A stretch of 64,000 bases of DNA from Ptiloglossa arizonensis (lineage: Eukaryota; Arthropoda; Insecta; Hymenoptera; Colletidae): contig NC_135051.1 in the NCBI RefSeq assembly GCF_051014685.1, positions 9,257,557 to 9,321,556 of the forward strand. Direction: 5' to 3'. The notes under the pieces were generated by a model. It worked only from the letters and a program-made list of their open reading frames with translations. It ran no database searches and was not told the origin of the DNA. How positions within the stretch are numbered: position 1 is the stretch's first letter; each line of letters starts with the position of its first letter. Positions 1 through 12,705 of this stretch are shown here, in pieces. The translations under genes and the position numbers were made by a program.

Positions 1-3000
1 ACCTCGATGTAATTCACAAACATTTACCTTTCCCGGGTCATTCGCGAAGAGCAAACGGTCCCTCGAAGTAATTAGCAACGGACCTCGATGAACGTGGCTG
101 CACCACTGCCTCTATCTCTCGGGAAGATAAAGAAGGTTGGCGAGCGGTTGTCGATTAACGTGAGGAGGAAAGTTGAGAACCATCTGCGCCGAGGCGGGGG
201 CCGATTTGGATCGGCAGATGGGCCACGAGTGGTCGAATCTGACCCGAGTCGGCCAGGTAAGTCCAAGTGTTCGACCGAGGCGAGCCAGGTGCGAATGTGC
301 AGCAGCTCCCCACCGGTGCAGTTTTCAGGAAACGTTTTCGAAAACCGAGGAACAAAAATCGGCCGAGTTGGCGCGAGTCCAAGCCTCTCGGTGGAAAAGC
401 AACGATACACCACCGGATCCACGGCCGGACGGGTACCCGTTTTAAAAAGAGGAAGACGAATCTACTCGCGTTAATTCGAGCACGCGCTACAGATCCCTGA
501 GACAGATGTCTCGGGATTCCGCGTGGCCTCTCCCTTTAATCGGGGACCCGAGTCTTTCGTTCAACGCGGGGAAACGTTCCTGTCCCGAATTACAGCGGGT
601 GATTCTATTAACGTGCGGGGAATCTATTTTTAAAAGCGTCTGCTCGAGAACCAGCGGAGAGAAAGAAGGAAGAAACGGCCCAAGTGACAGGGAGAGGCCC
701 GATGCCAGTGACTTCGGCAGGAAAACTACGAGAAATTACGTAAGCCGAGAAAGGTCGGCCGACTCGAAGGCAACAACACCTTTCGATCGCGATGCGTACC
801 TATCCTTCCCTCGCTCTTATCCTTCGTCGTACACCGGGAGCCTTTCGACAACACAGCTGCGCGCTACCTTAATTGCTCGATGCTCGATATCCGTTTGTTT
901 ACGTTACAGCGTGTACAAGGAGTTCTCCGAAAATGCGAAACAAAAAAATTCGTGGAAATTTACCACGTCGAGTGCACCCAACGTACGAGCTGCCAAATGT
1001 GAAAGCAAGGAAATCGCCTTTTCGAAGACCTCGAGATACCGTGGAACAAAGAAAAGAGTCACGATTTATCTATCGACGATGGAACATGTCCTCGAACAAA
1101 TTTTTTCACACCATCGGAAGCTCGTCAGATATTCCATCGTGTGGTACAACATTCTTCGGAGTAAAGAAAAGTACGACGTAGTAATGGAATCTTCGTCCAA
1201 GCAAGGGTCCGTTTGGACCCGGGCGTGGCCTCCCCTATACTCGTATAAATCGTCTCTATTGAGAGAGTCGGAGATACTCCCTCGCATCCATTTTTAGGCG
1301 ACTAACCACCCGCGTGTAAATGCGAGTGTTTCGAGAGAAACAAACGTCCCAGCTCGCTCTAGAAGAGCATGGAAACGCGTATGCATCGACTTCTATTCCC
1401 GTTCGATGGTCTACTTACTATTCTTACGACGAATATCTATTGCTCGCGGCTTCGCTTATCGTCGAAAGGCGGGCAAATCTGGAACGAGCTGTTAACGCGG
1501 GCGTTGGTCAACGTTCGATAACCGCCACGATGTCGAGTTAGGATTCACCTGATTTATCCACCCTATCGGTTGAACGGAACGCGGGAAAAAAATAATATCG
1601 CGTACCCCTACCGTATACAAAATAAAAGAAAATTATTTATAAAAATGTATAATTTACGGACTCTCGAGAGCCTTACTTCGCTCCCTAGCAGTTTGTCCGT
1701 GGCGTTTTCAGAGACGTTGCAAACGGTGTACCGCTTCGAGAGGATTGCAAACCGTAAATACCTGGCCAGGAAAGACTCTCGATACGATATCGTATGGTTT
1801 TCGTTTCGCGTTTGGTCATTTTTAACCGACTGCAGCACTCCCTGCACCAACGGGACGATCCTGATGCACATTTGCCAGGGTTCGCCACGGTTGAGCGTCG
1901 TCCGCATCAACGAGAGACAAACGTGGCGGCTCGATTCGCGACATTGAATCACGCTTGAATGGAATAATCTCCGCTCTGGCACGCTCTCCCAACGCGGAAG
2001 GAATGCATCCAAGTTGGGAGCGGCGTTTCGGGTGGTGAAGTTTCTAAGATACGGTCTAGACTAGCCGTCGCGTTAAAACTGTGACCCATTGTTGAGCCCG
2101 GAATAGATTCGGATCTCGCGACGACGCCAGCCTCCCGATCCAGGGGTTCTCAGCCGGTGCATCGTCGCTGCAACTGCAATTTTCTCGACATCGAAGAAGT
2201 CCGGTCCATCCGGGGTCCGCGAAAAGTACCAGGTAATTAAGAAAATGGACAAAGTAATAAATATCTAGGCCTTTCGTTCATTCCCGGGGAAATGGTTCAC
2301 CGTTCGGGTTTGAAAATGTTCGTTCGTTTATCGCGGCAAGTAAAAAAAAAAAAATCGAGTCGGTCGAGCCGTACGGTCCACCCTGTACATCGCGATCGAT
2401 CGGTGCATAGATGCAACGAGGAACGAGGGGCGTGCACCACCGACACGCGAGAGAATTTCGAGGCTCCAGCGCGCCTTATCGCGCCCCCTGAATCGAAACC
2501 CAGCCAACAGGAAATTGCGTTGTCACCTGCGAGGTCAGAGATCTTGGGGCCAAGCATCGTACGTTATTATCCTGCCACCGTTGATTTAATTAACCGATGG
2601 CGCCGCGCTCGCACGGAAACGGGTTTCTGTGTACCTTAAAAATCATCGTCCTCGATCCTCACGGCGAGCATTTCGTCCCCCTCTCGCTCCCGCGAGCGTG
2701 ATCCTCCTCTTCTCTGTTCCATCGTAGATCCGTGCTCGTAGTGGTAAAATGAAAAATTCTCCGAAGAATGAACGTGACCTCTCGCCCGATGATTCACGCG
2801 ACGTGACGCTTATTGTGCGTTTAGTCAGACGCGATGAAAAGAAACGTGGTCGAGAGAGGCCGAGGAATATGTAATTTAGAATCCTTCCGAGAACATGCCA
2901 CGGACGTCCGCTACGGGAAGCGAGATGACCCCTGCCAATCGAGCGTCGCGACGCATCCAATCTTTGTTTCCGCGGAAGCTGCTCGAATAACTATCGTTAT

Positions 3001-6000
3001 TCATCGCGTTCGATCTTAGTCATTTTTTAATGGAATCTCTGCTTACCGGGAGATTCAGTCGTCCCGTTTATGGAAATAATCAGAGTCTTGGAGGAATTTT
3101 AAATAAAATTTCGATGCTTACCGAGAGACTTTAGCTTTAGTTTCTACGTAAAGTATTACAAGGATGGCGACACTCTCCGTCCCACGATACTAGATTTGCA
3201 TAAACAAAGTTACTAATGTACCGGTGTGCAATGTCTCGCCTAAATCCGTGACCCGCACTCTTCTTGTCGGAGAGAATATTCGTTCTCGAGGGTCTGAAAG
3301 GAAAATTAGCTCCAGAAACGTCCGTTCGTATTTCACGGAGAGATTTCTGGATCGAGAAGGGGGCTGTTAGAAAGTGTCTCGAGACGTTATCGACGTCTTG
3401 TCTCGAAAATACGAGGATCGATCGCGTCGAAGGGAAAGCTTCTCGTGCACGCGACTATGCTTTTTCGAAAACAAGTGCACCGACCGACACCGTGACTTTA
3501 CGAGGACGATAAAGCCGGAATAAGGATAGACCCCCGGCGAGCAGAAAGGTTCCCGGAATCTGGTCGATGTTTGGCTCGTAAAATTTGAACGATGGATACG
3601 AGGACCTCGTAAAATACAAAGATCTCTCTCAGCTCTCGGCTTCTCTCGTGACCCGCCCCGAAACGTGTACCTCTCCCTCGCACGATCATGCTTGGATTTC
3701 CGACGATTTTCGAAGGCCAAACGGTTGCAAGGCAGCAGATCGAAGCGTTTGTAATCGGAAACTATAATGGGACAGACAGGATACGCAACACGGCATCCGG
3801 TAAATTGTACCTAGCAACGCTATTGTTCCTCGAATAGTTACGCCAAGAGACGAGGGCGAAATAGCTGTTCGATTACGAATTTCAAACACGAAACCAGAAA
3901 CAAATATTCGATTCGCGAGTGAAAAATTACCGGTTCGAACAATGGCCCGAGTTGACACAATGGGATGGTCGATGCGTACTTTTATCCTTAAAGTACATTT
4001 CTTTATCGATTTCTACTGGAAACAACTTGCCGTTCCATTCGAGTAAATATAATCGAGGCGCAATGTAAAGGACAAATTCGCATCGAAGAACTGGACGATT
4101 TCTTTTTCCAAAAATAGAATACAACATCTCGAATTAGGAAAGAACAGGTTGCCATTACTCGCGTAAGAACTTCTCGCTTCTACCTGTTATCAAAGGAGCC
4201 TGCACCGATATGCAAAAACTGCAACGCACCAATTACGACTGATTTCGCAATGCACTTTCGCGCAACTTGCTCGGATGCGTCAAGGATACGAAACTAATAG
4301 AGAAAATACAACGAAGAAAATGGAGTAGCATTTGACAAAAAAAAAAAAAAATCCCTACTTCCGAAAGTGCTCGATTCCCTCTACTCGCGAATCAATCGTG
4401 CTCCCGAGTACTGTCCCCCGGGAACATTTTCAACTAAATAGTCTTTTGTACCCGGTGGAGTCCCGGAGAATAACCGAATCGTTGGGTATAAATCACTCCG
4501 GAGTGCTACGGACGAAAGAGAGAATACCATGGAGGAACAATCGCGTTCGTTCCCTGGTTTCGAATGGTATTCCTCGGGTGGCGAGAGCACGGGAGCCAGA
4601 AGCCAGGTGAAAAATTTCGCGGCTCGTCGGAGTTTCCCCGGGTCTCGCGAAAGCGGATTCCGCGATCCCATTTTCGTTCCGCGGGCGTGGGAGAAGCGAG
4701 AGGAAAAATCGGTCGTGGACGACACAGACGGCTGAACGCAAGCCCGTGTCCACCGTAATTTTCGCGCTCCCGATGGAAAGTTCGACGTTAATATTGCGCT
4801 CGACGGATGCAATTTAACGGTAACGCGACGATTTGCATAATTGGCCGAGATTGGACGTGTTCCTCTCCCAGCGTGGACCAATTCGAAGCGGTTCGAATCG
4901 CCCGCGCGTTTTCGAGACCGGAGCGGTATCTGTTTCGAGGAACACGCGAGCGCACCAGCGGAGAAAAGAAAACGCGTCGGCGCGAAACGGGGACTGGTTT
5001 CTCGGACTGGCATTATGCAACGGGATGCAATTATTTAACATTCGCGCGGCAAAAGCTGCGTTGCGAAACATTGCTATCACCGTTCTTCGGGCCCGATCGT
5101 CTTTAACGATATCGAGACACCGAACGCGGTTCGAGCCGATATATCGCCCGCTCGCGATCTGCCCCGCATCTTTGGAAAGTACGATGCTTTCGCCAAGTTA
5201 CGCAAGCTCTCTACCCTACCTACCATAAGTTTTCAGCGGTTTCGAGCTAGCGGGTTATCGACGACGAGATGACTTTCAAAGTTTCTTCGAGTTGATAAGA
5301 GGGTGGAAAACCTTAACGATAGACACCGTAGGGTGTGGAAATTAGGTCTCTCGATCCGATGCGAATACTTTCTCCCCTATTTGTTTTCTTTGCGCTGACC
5401 TTCGCGATACGATAACGCACGTCGTGTTTGCGTTAGAAATAACATTGTAATTACTACTGTACCGAAAAAAGATATACCGTGAAATGTACCGACAAGAATT
5501 GACAATAAATACCACTTATTTCAAATGGAAAAAATGTTATTTACTTTTCCCTCCTTTGTTGTCCGATACTTGATCGTCCACTTTAGATCCACCCGCCATT
5601 GGAAAAGATTCGGAAAAGCATAAATTTCGTCGAGAGTTGCGCAATTTTTCTTTCCAAATGAACGATAAATTTTAGAAAGGCACTCCCCCTTCCAGAAATA
5701 TCCCCCCTATTGTTACACTAGACGTATTAGCACGGTTTCTCTCGCTCGCGATCGCAATGCCAATGGAATGCTCTCCACTCTCGAAGGAGAACTCGATTAG
5801 GCGTCTCTCGAAGCGAACAAAAGCCACGGACGAAATGGAAGCCCCGAGAAGAGCACGGAAACGTACGAGAAAATATAATACGATACGATCGGGATGCTTC
5901 GAGTTTGGGGCCTGCAGCGGCGAACGGGCGTCATCTGCTCTCATCGAATTACGATCCACCCTGCAACAAGTAAACAACACACCCCAGAAAGGACGCGTGT

Positions 6001-9000
6001 CGACACCTGGAGCATCTGCGACGCAACGTGACATCGGCACCGTAAACCGACTGGAAACTCGAAACGAGTCGTCTCTAACCGGTCCATTGTCTCGCGTAAT
6101 TATCCCCAAGTTGGTATCGTAAGTGAGGGAGGGCTCGAGGACGGGGAGAACCGTGTTTCCTAAGCTTCGCGCCTAACCACGATGTTCGTGAGCCAACTCG
6201 TTTAATTCGTGAGAGCATATGGCCGAACCCCGGCACGCGTCGGATAATTTCGTTCCAATGACCGGGCGGTGTTTCGAAAGCTTCGACGGAAATACCCGGG
6301 CTTCAATGAGACTCGGAAGTACAATGAACGCCACGTTCGCGGAGGGGGATTCGATGATTGCAGCCTGACCCACGTCGCGGCGTCAACACGCTTCTCCATT
6401 CTCGAAACTCTTTGTACGACTCTCGATCCCGAACAGACCGTTTAGGCTATTAAAGCTACCGGTCGATTGTGTACAACGATTGCGTTCAACTCCAGCGGTA
6501 AAAACGAACCGAGAGTAAACATCCTACCAACTATTGGAAACCGGAGTCTCGAGTATACTAGAGAGATCTATTATTCCAAGTAGCGGTGAATACTAGGGGT
6601 AGATGTAATTTGCGGTCTTGGGAAGTTACGGCCACTTGACCCGAGCATCGACGAGTCCTCTGGTGACACGGGCCAACAAAAACGACCCAAGACGAATATC
6701 CTCGCAACTCCTGGAAGTGCTCCTGATAGCGATGGGTACCAGGGGGAGATAATTCACGATCTTAGGAACTTGGGGACATTCGACAACTATCCTTCGGCTT
6801 CAAAATACCTCGAAGGCGTTTGACAGCAACGGTGACCCTTAGACGGAGTCTCTGGAACCTCTCTAGGTGTTTCGACGCTCGAGTCGATCATCAAAATGTT
6901 CACGGTTGCTCGATGACGTGTTCCCCAGACCGAACTCCGTCTCAAGGAGTACACTTAACCCAGGCCCGAGACCCTGACCTTCTTACAACGCACCGCGTAT
7001 TGTTTTCACAGACTCTAGCATTCATCTCGTAACGTACCATTGGCCTACGAGAAGAACGGCCCTGGTAAAAAGTAACTAGCGCTACTTCTACCGACGAGAA
7101 CGATAAGAAACCGAAAAGGTGAACGACCAAACTGATAAAATATCATTTGAACGCAAGCGCCTAAATAAAAAGAAAATTACTCTTGTATCGTTTGGAGTAC
7201 CGTATCGCTACAAATAACGCCAGAGGTGTTACCGTTGTAACTTGGCGTTACACATAAATATTGTAAACTAACGAGTGCGGTAAATTGAGGATAAGACCGT
7301 ACACACCCTCGAGTCTCCTCGCGCGAGAAGAGCGAACCGGAAAGGGTGAAACCGATGGGTAATTCGGTGCGGGATCGTGGCGCCCATATGCCACAGCTGG
7401 ATTTTTATTTTAGACCCGAGCCAGCTCGAAAAGCTTTACGATCTCCAGGCTCGAAGCGTTGCGTAGAAACCGCGCGTTCATGAAACGAGATTAAGAGGAA
7501 CAGCTCCCAGCAGCGCCAGCACGCGCTTCGAATCCCGTTTTCCTTCACGGTCGTCCGTTTCCAAATGAATTCCGACATTGGCGGCACCGCTCGCACACCT
7601 ACGGAAGAATGTAGGACTGTCCATTGATGGAGAACCGAAGGTCGCCGATCGAGCGTTTCGTCCTCGCGAATCGAGCCGAAGGAGGACGTCAAAGCACGAA
7701 AAGAGTGCATTCTTGAACGCTCTTCGTCCGGTTCGAAGAATATCCAACGCAATTAACGGGAGTGCGTTTATGAGAAAATTATCATCCTCGATAAAGAGAG
7801 AGAGAGCACGAAGCAGAAATAGGTACGAGCTACGCCCCAGGTGTGGTTCAACGTAAGTTCACGTTCGAAGATCGTAAAACGATTAATCGGTCGCGCGAAA
7901 CTTTAAACGCGTTACGTTCGAAAGGTCAGAGCCAACGCGATGGAATTTAATAAAATTGCATCCATTTTCAAATTGAATCATTGAAGCTACGGTCGTGCAA
8001 ATTGTTTCGAACGATGTACAATGTATTACCATCTTTTTAATAAAACGAAAATTGAATCAATTTACGAAACAGTTTTTCTCGCGTGTACCCTCTACGAGCC
8101 AGTGCACGACATCGTTGGGGCCTCGTTCGAAATACGCTCGCTATTATCTGGCCTCACCTACACGAATCACGGAGCAATATCGGAGAGATTACTGCATAAA
8201 TTCTACGAATTGCCCGGTATTAAATATGTATGGCCCACTTTGATCGCGACTATGCCCCGATATTAAGCATTCACGGCGCGACAATATCGGCGAATCACGG
8301 GATGGTAATTGGACATTACGTGGACGGATCGGGCGATATCCTTGTTGAGCCTCGTTAATTCTCGTGCGCGACACGGACGGTTTAGGAGAAATCTAATTTT
8401 CGATTATCAATTACCCGTGACACCGCCTCTGTCGATAGTTTGAATTTCTTATTTTGCGCGATACGTCGACACTGCGTTGCACGGGGGATTCTGACGAGGG
8501 TAGTGGATGCAATTACCACCACTCCTGGTGCAATACTCCGAATAACAAGTACGGTATATTAGCTTCTACCTAGGAAAATCTAGGGAGCTTCCCTTTTTAA
8601 ATAAGAACAAGCCCTGTGTGCCGAGTGTCCTGTACAAAGTATACTCTGTACGAGTATCGTACGTTTTCTACGTTACTTTCTATGAAATTTTGCAGAGAAC
8701 GCAGTCGAGCCTCGTCCTGAAAAATTCACATCCCTTCACCGCGATCTATCCAAGGAAAATACGCGAGAAAGGATATTATAGCTTCTCCTTACCGCCTTCG
8801 ACGTACTCTGGCGAAACCATCGCGAAAGAAGGCCTTTCGAACGACTGAAATTCGCAATAATCTGCGGATGTCGCGAACGATGCGTCGGTTGGTACGACTC
8901 GCCTACGAGCAGCCGGGCAAGTATCGTTTATAAAATTCTGCCCACACATGGCACGAGCCTGTTCGTCGCCTCGATCGTCGTTCTCATTGAGCTTAACGCT

Positions 9001-9229
9001 CTTGACCCGCTGCTAAGCCCTGCTTTAACGGCTCTTGGCTTTCCTACGCCCGTGCCGCTGCTTTAAAGCCCCGAGCCGTAATTGAGATTTCCTACGATCG
9101 TCCTGCGAACATCCATTCCCCGCTGCCGTTTTTCTGCGTCGCGTTTTTGCCCAACGATTCCGCCGCTAGTCGCCGACAACGAGACGGTGTTACGTACTCC
9201 GCTTGGAAACCGACGCGCGAATTAATTAC
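1..9229. other. Gene-free stretch, no supported coding exon
   Basis: Mixed-composition DNA with frequent CpG and short A/T runs. I see no recognisable protein domain, RNA gene or transposon. The longest open frame (506-1297, + strand, 263 codons) is rich in Ser, Arg, Thr and Lys, has no domain-like pattern and lacks good flanking splice signals, so I treat it as chance. A diverged local duplication lies around 6521-6800. If the signal-peptide exon at 17.8 kb belongs to a gene running leftward, this stretch could be its first intron, but nothing here proves that. Confidence 0.5.
6500..6800. repeat. Diverged short tandem duplication
   Basis: Two adjacent blocks share ordered landmarks. ATCCTACCAACTATTGGA at 6521 is matched by ATCCTCGCAACTCCTGGA at 6698. 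TAGCGGTGAATACTAGGGG at 6581 is matched by TAGCGATGGGTACCAGGGG at 6727, and both are followed by GATGTAATT/GATAATT and a similar CTTGGGAA/CTTAGGAA stretch. The offsets are 177 and 146 bp, so an indel separates the copies. Found by eye only. Confidence 0.5.
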
Positions 9230-10090
9230 TCCCCCCGCGATGCAAAACACTCGAAACTTTCGAGCAAATATCGATCACTCGGTTACCATTTCGATCGCTT
9301 CACTTGCGTCTCCGGAGAAGAAACGATCTATTTTTGCCAGAGCAAACTTTTTGCATCTTATCGTCAATGGACTAAACGAATTTCGAATCAATTAACGGCG
9401 ATTGGCATCCAGATGCAAAATGTACGAAACTTTCGAGCAAATATCGATGACTAGGTTGCTATTTTTCTCGACTCTCTTGCGCCTCCGGAAAAGAACCGAT
9501 CGATTTTTGCGGAGGATAAGTTTTTGCATCTTGTCGTCGATGTACTAAACGATTTTTCAACCAATTACCGGGCATCGAGGTCTCGGGTGCAAATGTTTTA
9601 AATTTTATAACAAACATTGACGTGGTCGCTACTTTTCTCGGCTCTCTTGCGCCTCCGTGGAAGAAATAATCGATTTTTGTGGGTGCAGAAAGCAGTCGTT
9701 GCGTGACTCATACGCACCGCATGACGCTCGAATTAATTACTGGACATTGGCGTCTCGGTGCGAAACACTGGGAATTTTACAGCAAACATTGGCGACTCGG
9801 TCACCATTTTTCTGCGCTACGTCTACCTTTCGTGCTTCGATGCGAGGAAAACTTGGTTTTTACGAGAGTGGAAAAACAGTTGTTACGCGACTCATTGCTA
9901 ATGCACAAATTAATCACTGGACATTGACGCATCGGTGCAAGACGTTCGTAATCCGATCAACAAAATATCGGTGATCATTTTTCTAAATGAAAAGTCGTCG
10001 AGTTTTTCGCGCCTCGATGGAAGAAACAATCGATTTTTTACGAGAGTAGAAAAGCAGTTGCGTGACTCATCATCGACGCACGAAATGACG
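9230..10090. repeat. Degenerate satellite-like tandem array, about 170-bp monomers, five copies
   Basis: Five successive monomers begin with variants of AATTAATTACTGG at about 9230, 9390, 9563, 9731 and 9907, giving spacings of 160, 173, 168 and 176 bp. Each is followed in order by a GGTGCAAAAC-like block, a TTCGAGCAAATATCGATGAC-like block, GGTTACCATTTTTCT, GCGCCTCCGGAAGAAACGATCGATTTTT, and (best kept in the last two) GTTGCGTGACTCAT. The copies are clearly diverged, so the array is old. The open frames across it follow the repeats and are not genes. Confidence 0.85.
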
Positions 10091-12389
10091 CAAGGCCGCC
10101 ACGTACCTGGCCACTGATTTCATACTTCCCAGCTACTATACACCGTGCACCTAAACGTATTTCCCGGCGTGTCGTGGGTTATTTCGCGCGTACAAAGCGC
10201 TCCATTACCGGCCATCCGTAACACCCAAAACTTTTCATCCTCGGAGGCGAAGTTGCTCGATGCGAGAAATTCTTTGTTCGCGGTTCGTTGGACCGCAACG
10301 CGGAGAAAATCGTGCGTCTCGGGCTCGCTCGCAGAGTGCTTTTTGATTTCCAAGAATTTTATTTATTTACCCGCCGGGTACAGGACTCGCGTGGACGTAG
10401 ATCAGAACCATTTCCACTTTCCTTTTCTTTGTTGTTTTTTCTACTTAGTATGTACAAGTTCGTTCAGCCGTACCGTATGTTTCTAATAGTCTCGTACGAT
10501 CACCTAGGCTTTACTTTTATTTTCTCTGTTATTCTCTCGACGTGTTTGCCTACAATAAATAAATCTCCACTGCCCCCTCGTTCGTGTTACCGAAGTGTGT
10601 CACGCGCGAATAAACGTTATCGTTATTGTTTCTCGGTGCGAATTCGCTCCCTCGCTCACGAAAGAAATTTACCATCGATGTACATATTTTCAGGGAGGTC
10701 GATCTACGTGCACAAAGAGCACTTGGTCGCCCAACTCGTTCACCGCTAACGTCTGCGGTTTTTCGTGAAAGCGGGTGCGCGTGTATTTTTCCCGGGGGCG
10801 CACGGGGGGTTGTCGCACCCTCGTCACGAGCGCCGCGACAGTTTTTTTTCCTTCCCCGACGGTGATCTCGACGCCGCGACGGCGGCTCGTTTTAACGGGC
10901 CAGACAATGAAGAAGAATGTAAAGTGGCGCGGGTGCGGCGCGACGAGGTTCCATTGCCTTTCTAGCAGCCGCATTGTTGCCCCGTCACAGCCGCCCCCGG
11001 GGAACGTTTAATCAAAACTCGAGCGAACCCAGAAACCTCGATCACTCGTCGAAACGACGCGTTTCGATTCCAAGGATTCTCCATCACCGCCAGCCCGAAC
11101 CAACCAACTATTTTCATAATTATTCCAAACATTACTCCCGCGCATTTAACGTATTTACATATAGTAATAAAAACATTTCATCCCTCGAATGATACACTAT
11201 AATTTGCCGCTTTATCCATATCGCTTCTGGCGTAATATTTTTGCCAGTGTTTTTCTTTTTTTTTTTCGCTTACTAAAAACGGACTTGAATTGTTGCTCAT
11301 CGGAGGGCATAATTTACAATATTTCGTCGTCGCGGGACAATGGAAAGTTTGGTTATTTTTTCGAACGTTCTCTTGGCGGTTTGAGCGCACCGAAATCGAA
11401 GACAATGGATATCGCGCGCGTATATTTTCCTCTCCCTCTCAAGTTATCGGAGCGCAACGAGAATAGTGATTACGCCGATTAATTAGAGAGCCATCGAGCA
11501 ACCGGGGCGAACAAACGCTCGACATTTGCCTCGCTAATACGATTCTGATAATTTATTCGTCGCGATCGCGTCCCATTGTCTCGTAAATAAAACTCGACAG
11601 CGTTGATTTTCGAAATCGGAGACTCCTCGTCGGGAACGACGAGCGGGAAACGTAATTTTACAGTAAATTCCGTTTACACCGTGGAAAGGACGGAATAATC
11701 GACGCGAGGCGGAATCTTCTCCGCGGGAAAGCTTAATTAATTATTAATGCGCGTTCCGGATGGTGAGTAGTGGGGATCGTTCTTTGTCGTTTTCCTGTTT
11801 GTCCACGGTTTACGCGTCTCGTTTGTTCATCGATTATCACCGTCCTTTCGGTCCGTTGTGCATCCTCTCCAACGAACGAATTATTAATGCAAATTTCGCG
11901 GTTCGACGGTGTTTAATATGCAAATAATTCGCCGCCTGCCGAGTCATCCGGTGTTCCAGAAATTCGTTCCCGAATTCTTTCTTTCTCTGTACACATGTAC
12001 GCAGATACGTGGAAATGGTGTCGTGTCACCGGTTACTCGATGGTCGCTGACCCGAACGAGATAACGTTCACCTAATCGTCGACCATTTCGACGGAAGAAC
12101 TCTCTCGATTACGTATAGTTGCGAACACCGACGAAACGCGTGTTTGCGTATTCCTGCGATTCGATCTCGCGAGCATACCTTTTGCCACGAGATACGTGCA
12201 CACCTGGTACACGTGCACGTGTATTTTCTCGACGTAACGGAGCTGACGCATGTTTCTGTTTTACAGTTATATTACCCGCCGACATCGATTTCCGTGTAGC
12301 TCGTGGTCCTTCGTCGACCGATCGTCTCGATACGTGCGACCGGATTCGATCGGGATCGATCGCGGGTGACAGGAAACGCATGACCGGTG
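10091..12389. other. Gene-free stretch
   Basis: No coding exon recognised. The stretch is pyrimidine-rich around 10.4-10.5 kb and contains a GC-rich, CpG-dense patch at about 10.75-11.0 kb. Otherwise there are short A/T runs and no repeat that I could define. The small open frames on both strands lack family motifs and splice-site context. Confidence 0.5.
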
Positions 12390-12705
12390 TACGAAAATGA
12401 TCGGGAGATTCGACAATCGGCAGAGGAAGAGAGAAAGAGAAAACTGCAAATCGGTCGACTGTACGTAGAGAGCTGTAAATCTGCCGATCGAAGAAAGAGA
12501 GACAACTATGAACGGACCGACTGTATCGAGAGGTCCATAAATCGGCCGATTAGAGAAAGAGAAACGTTTCAAAATCGACTGGAGAGAGTACCATAAATCG
12601 GTTCATTCAAAGAGAGAAGACTATCAATCTAAAGACTGTTAAAGAGAGACAGAAGCATAAATCGGCCAACAGAAGAGCAAGAGAGCTATAAATCGGCCAA
12701 CCGGA
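12390..12705. repeat. Degenerate minisatellite, 30/60-bp period
   Basis: The motif AAATCGG(C/T)CGA recurs at 12448, 12477 (as AAATCTGCCGA), 12539, 12595, 12659 and 12690. Spacings of 29, 62, 56, 64 and 31 bp suggest a basic unit near 30 bp. Purine runs such as AGAGAAAGAGA lie between the copies. The stretch has no coding potential. Confidence 0.75.
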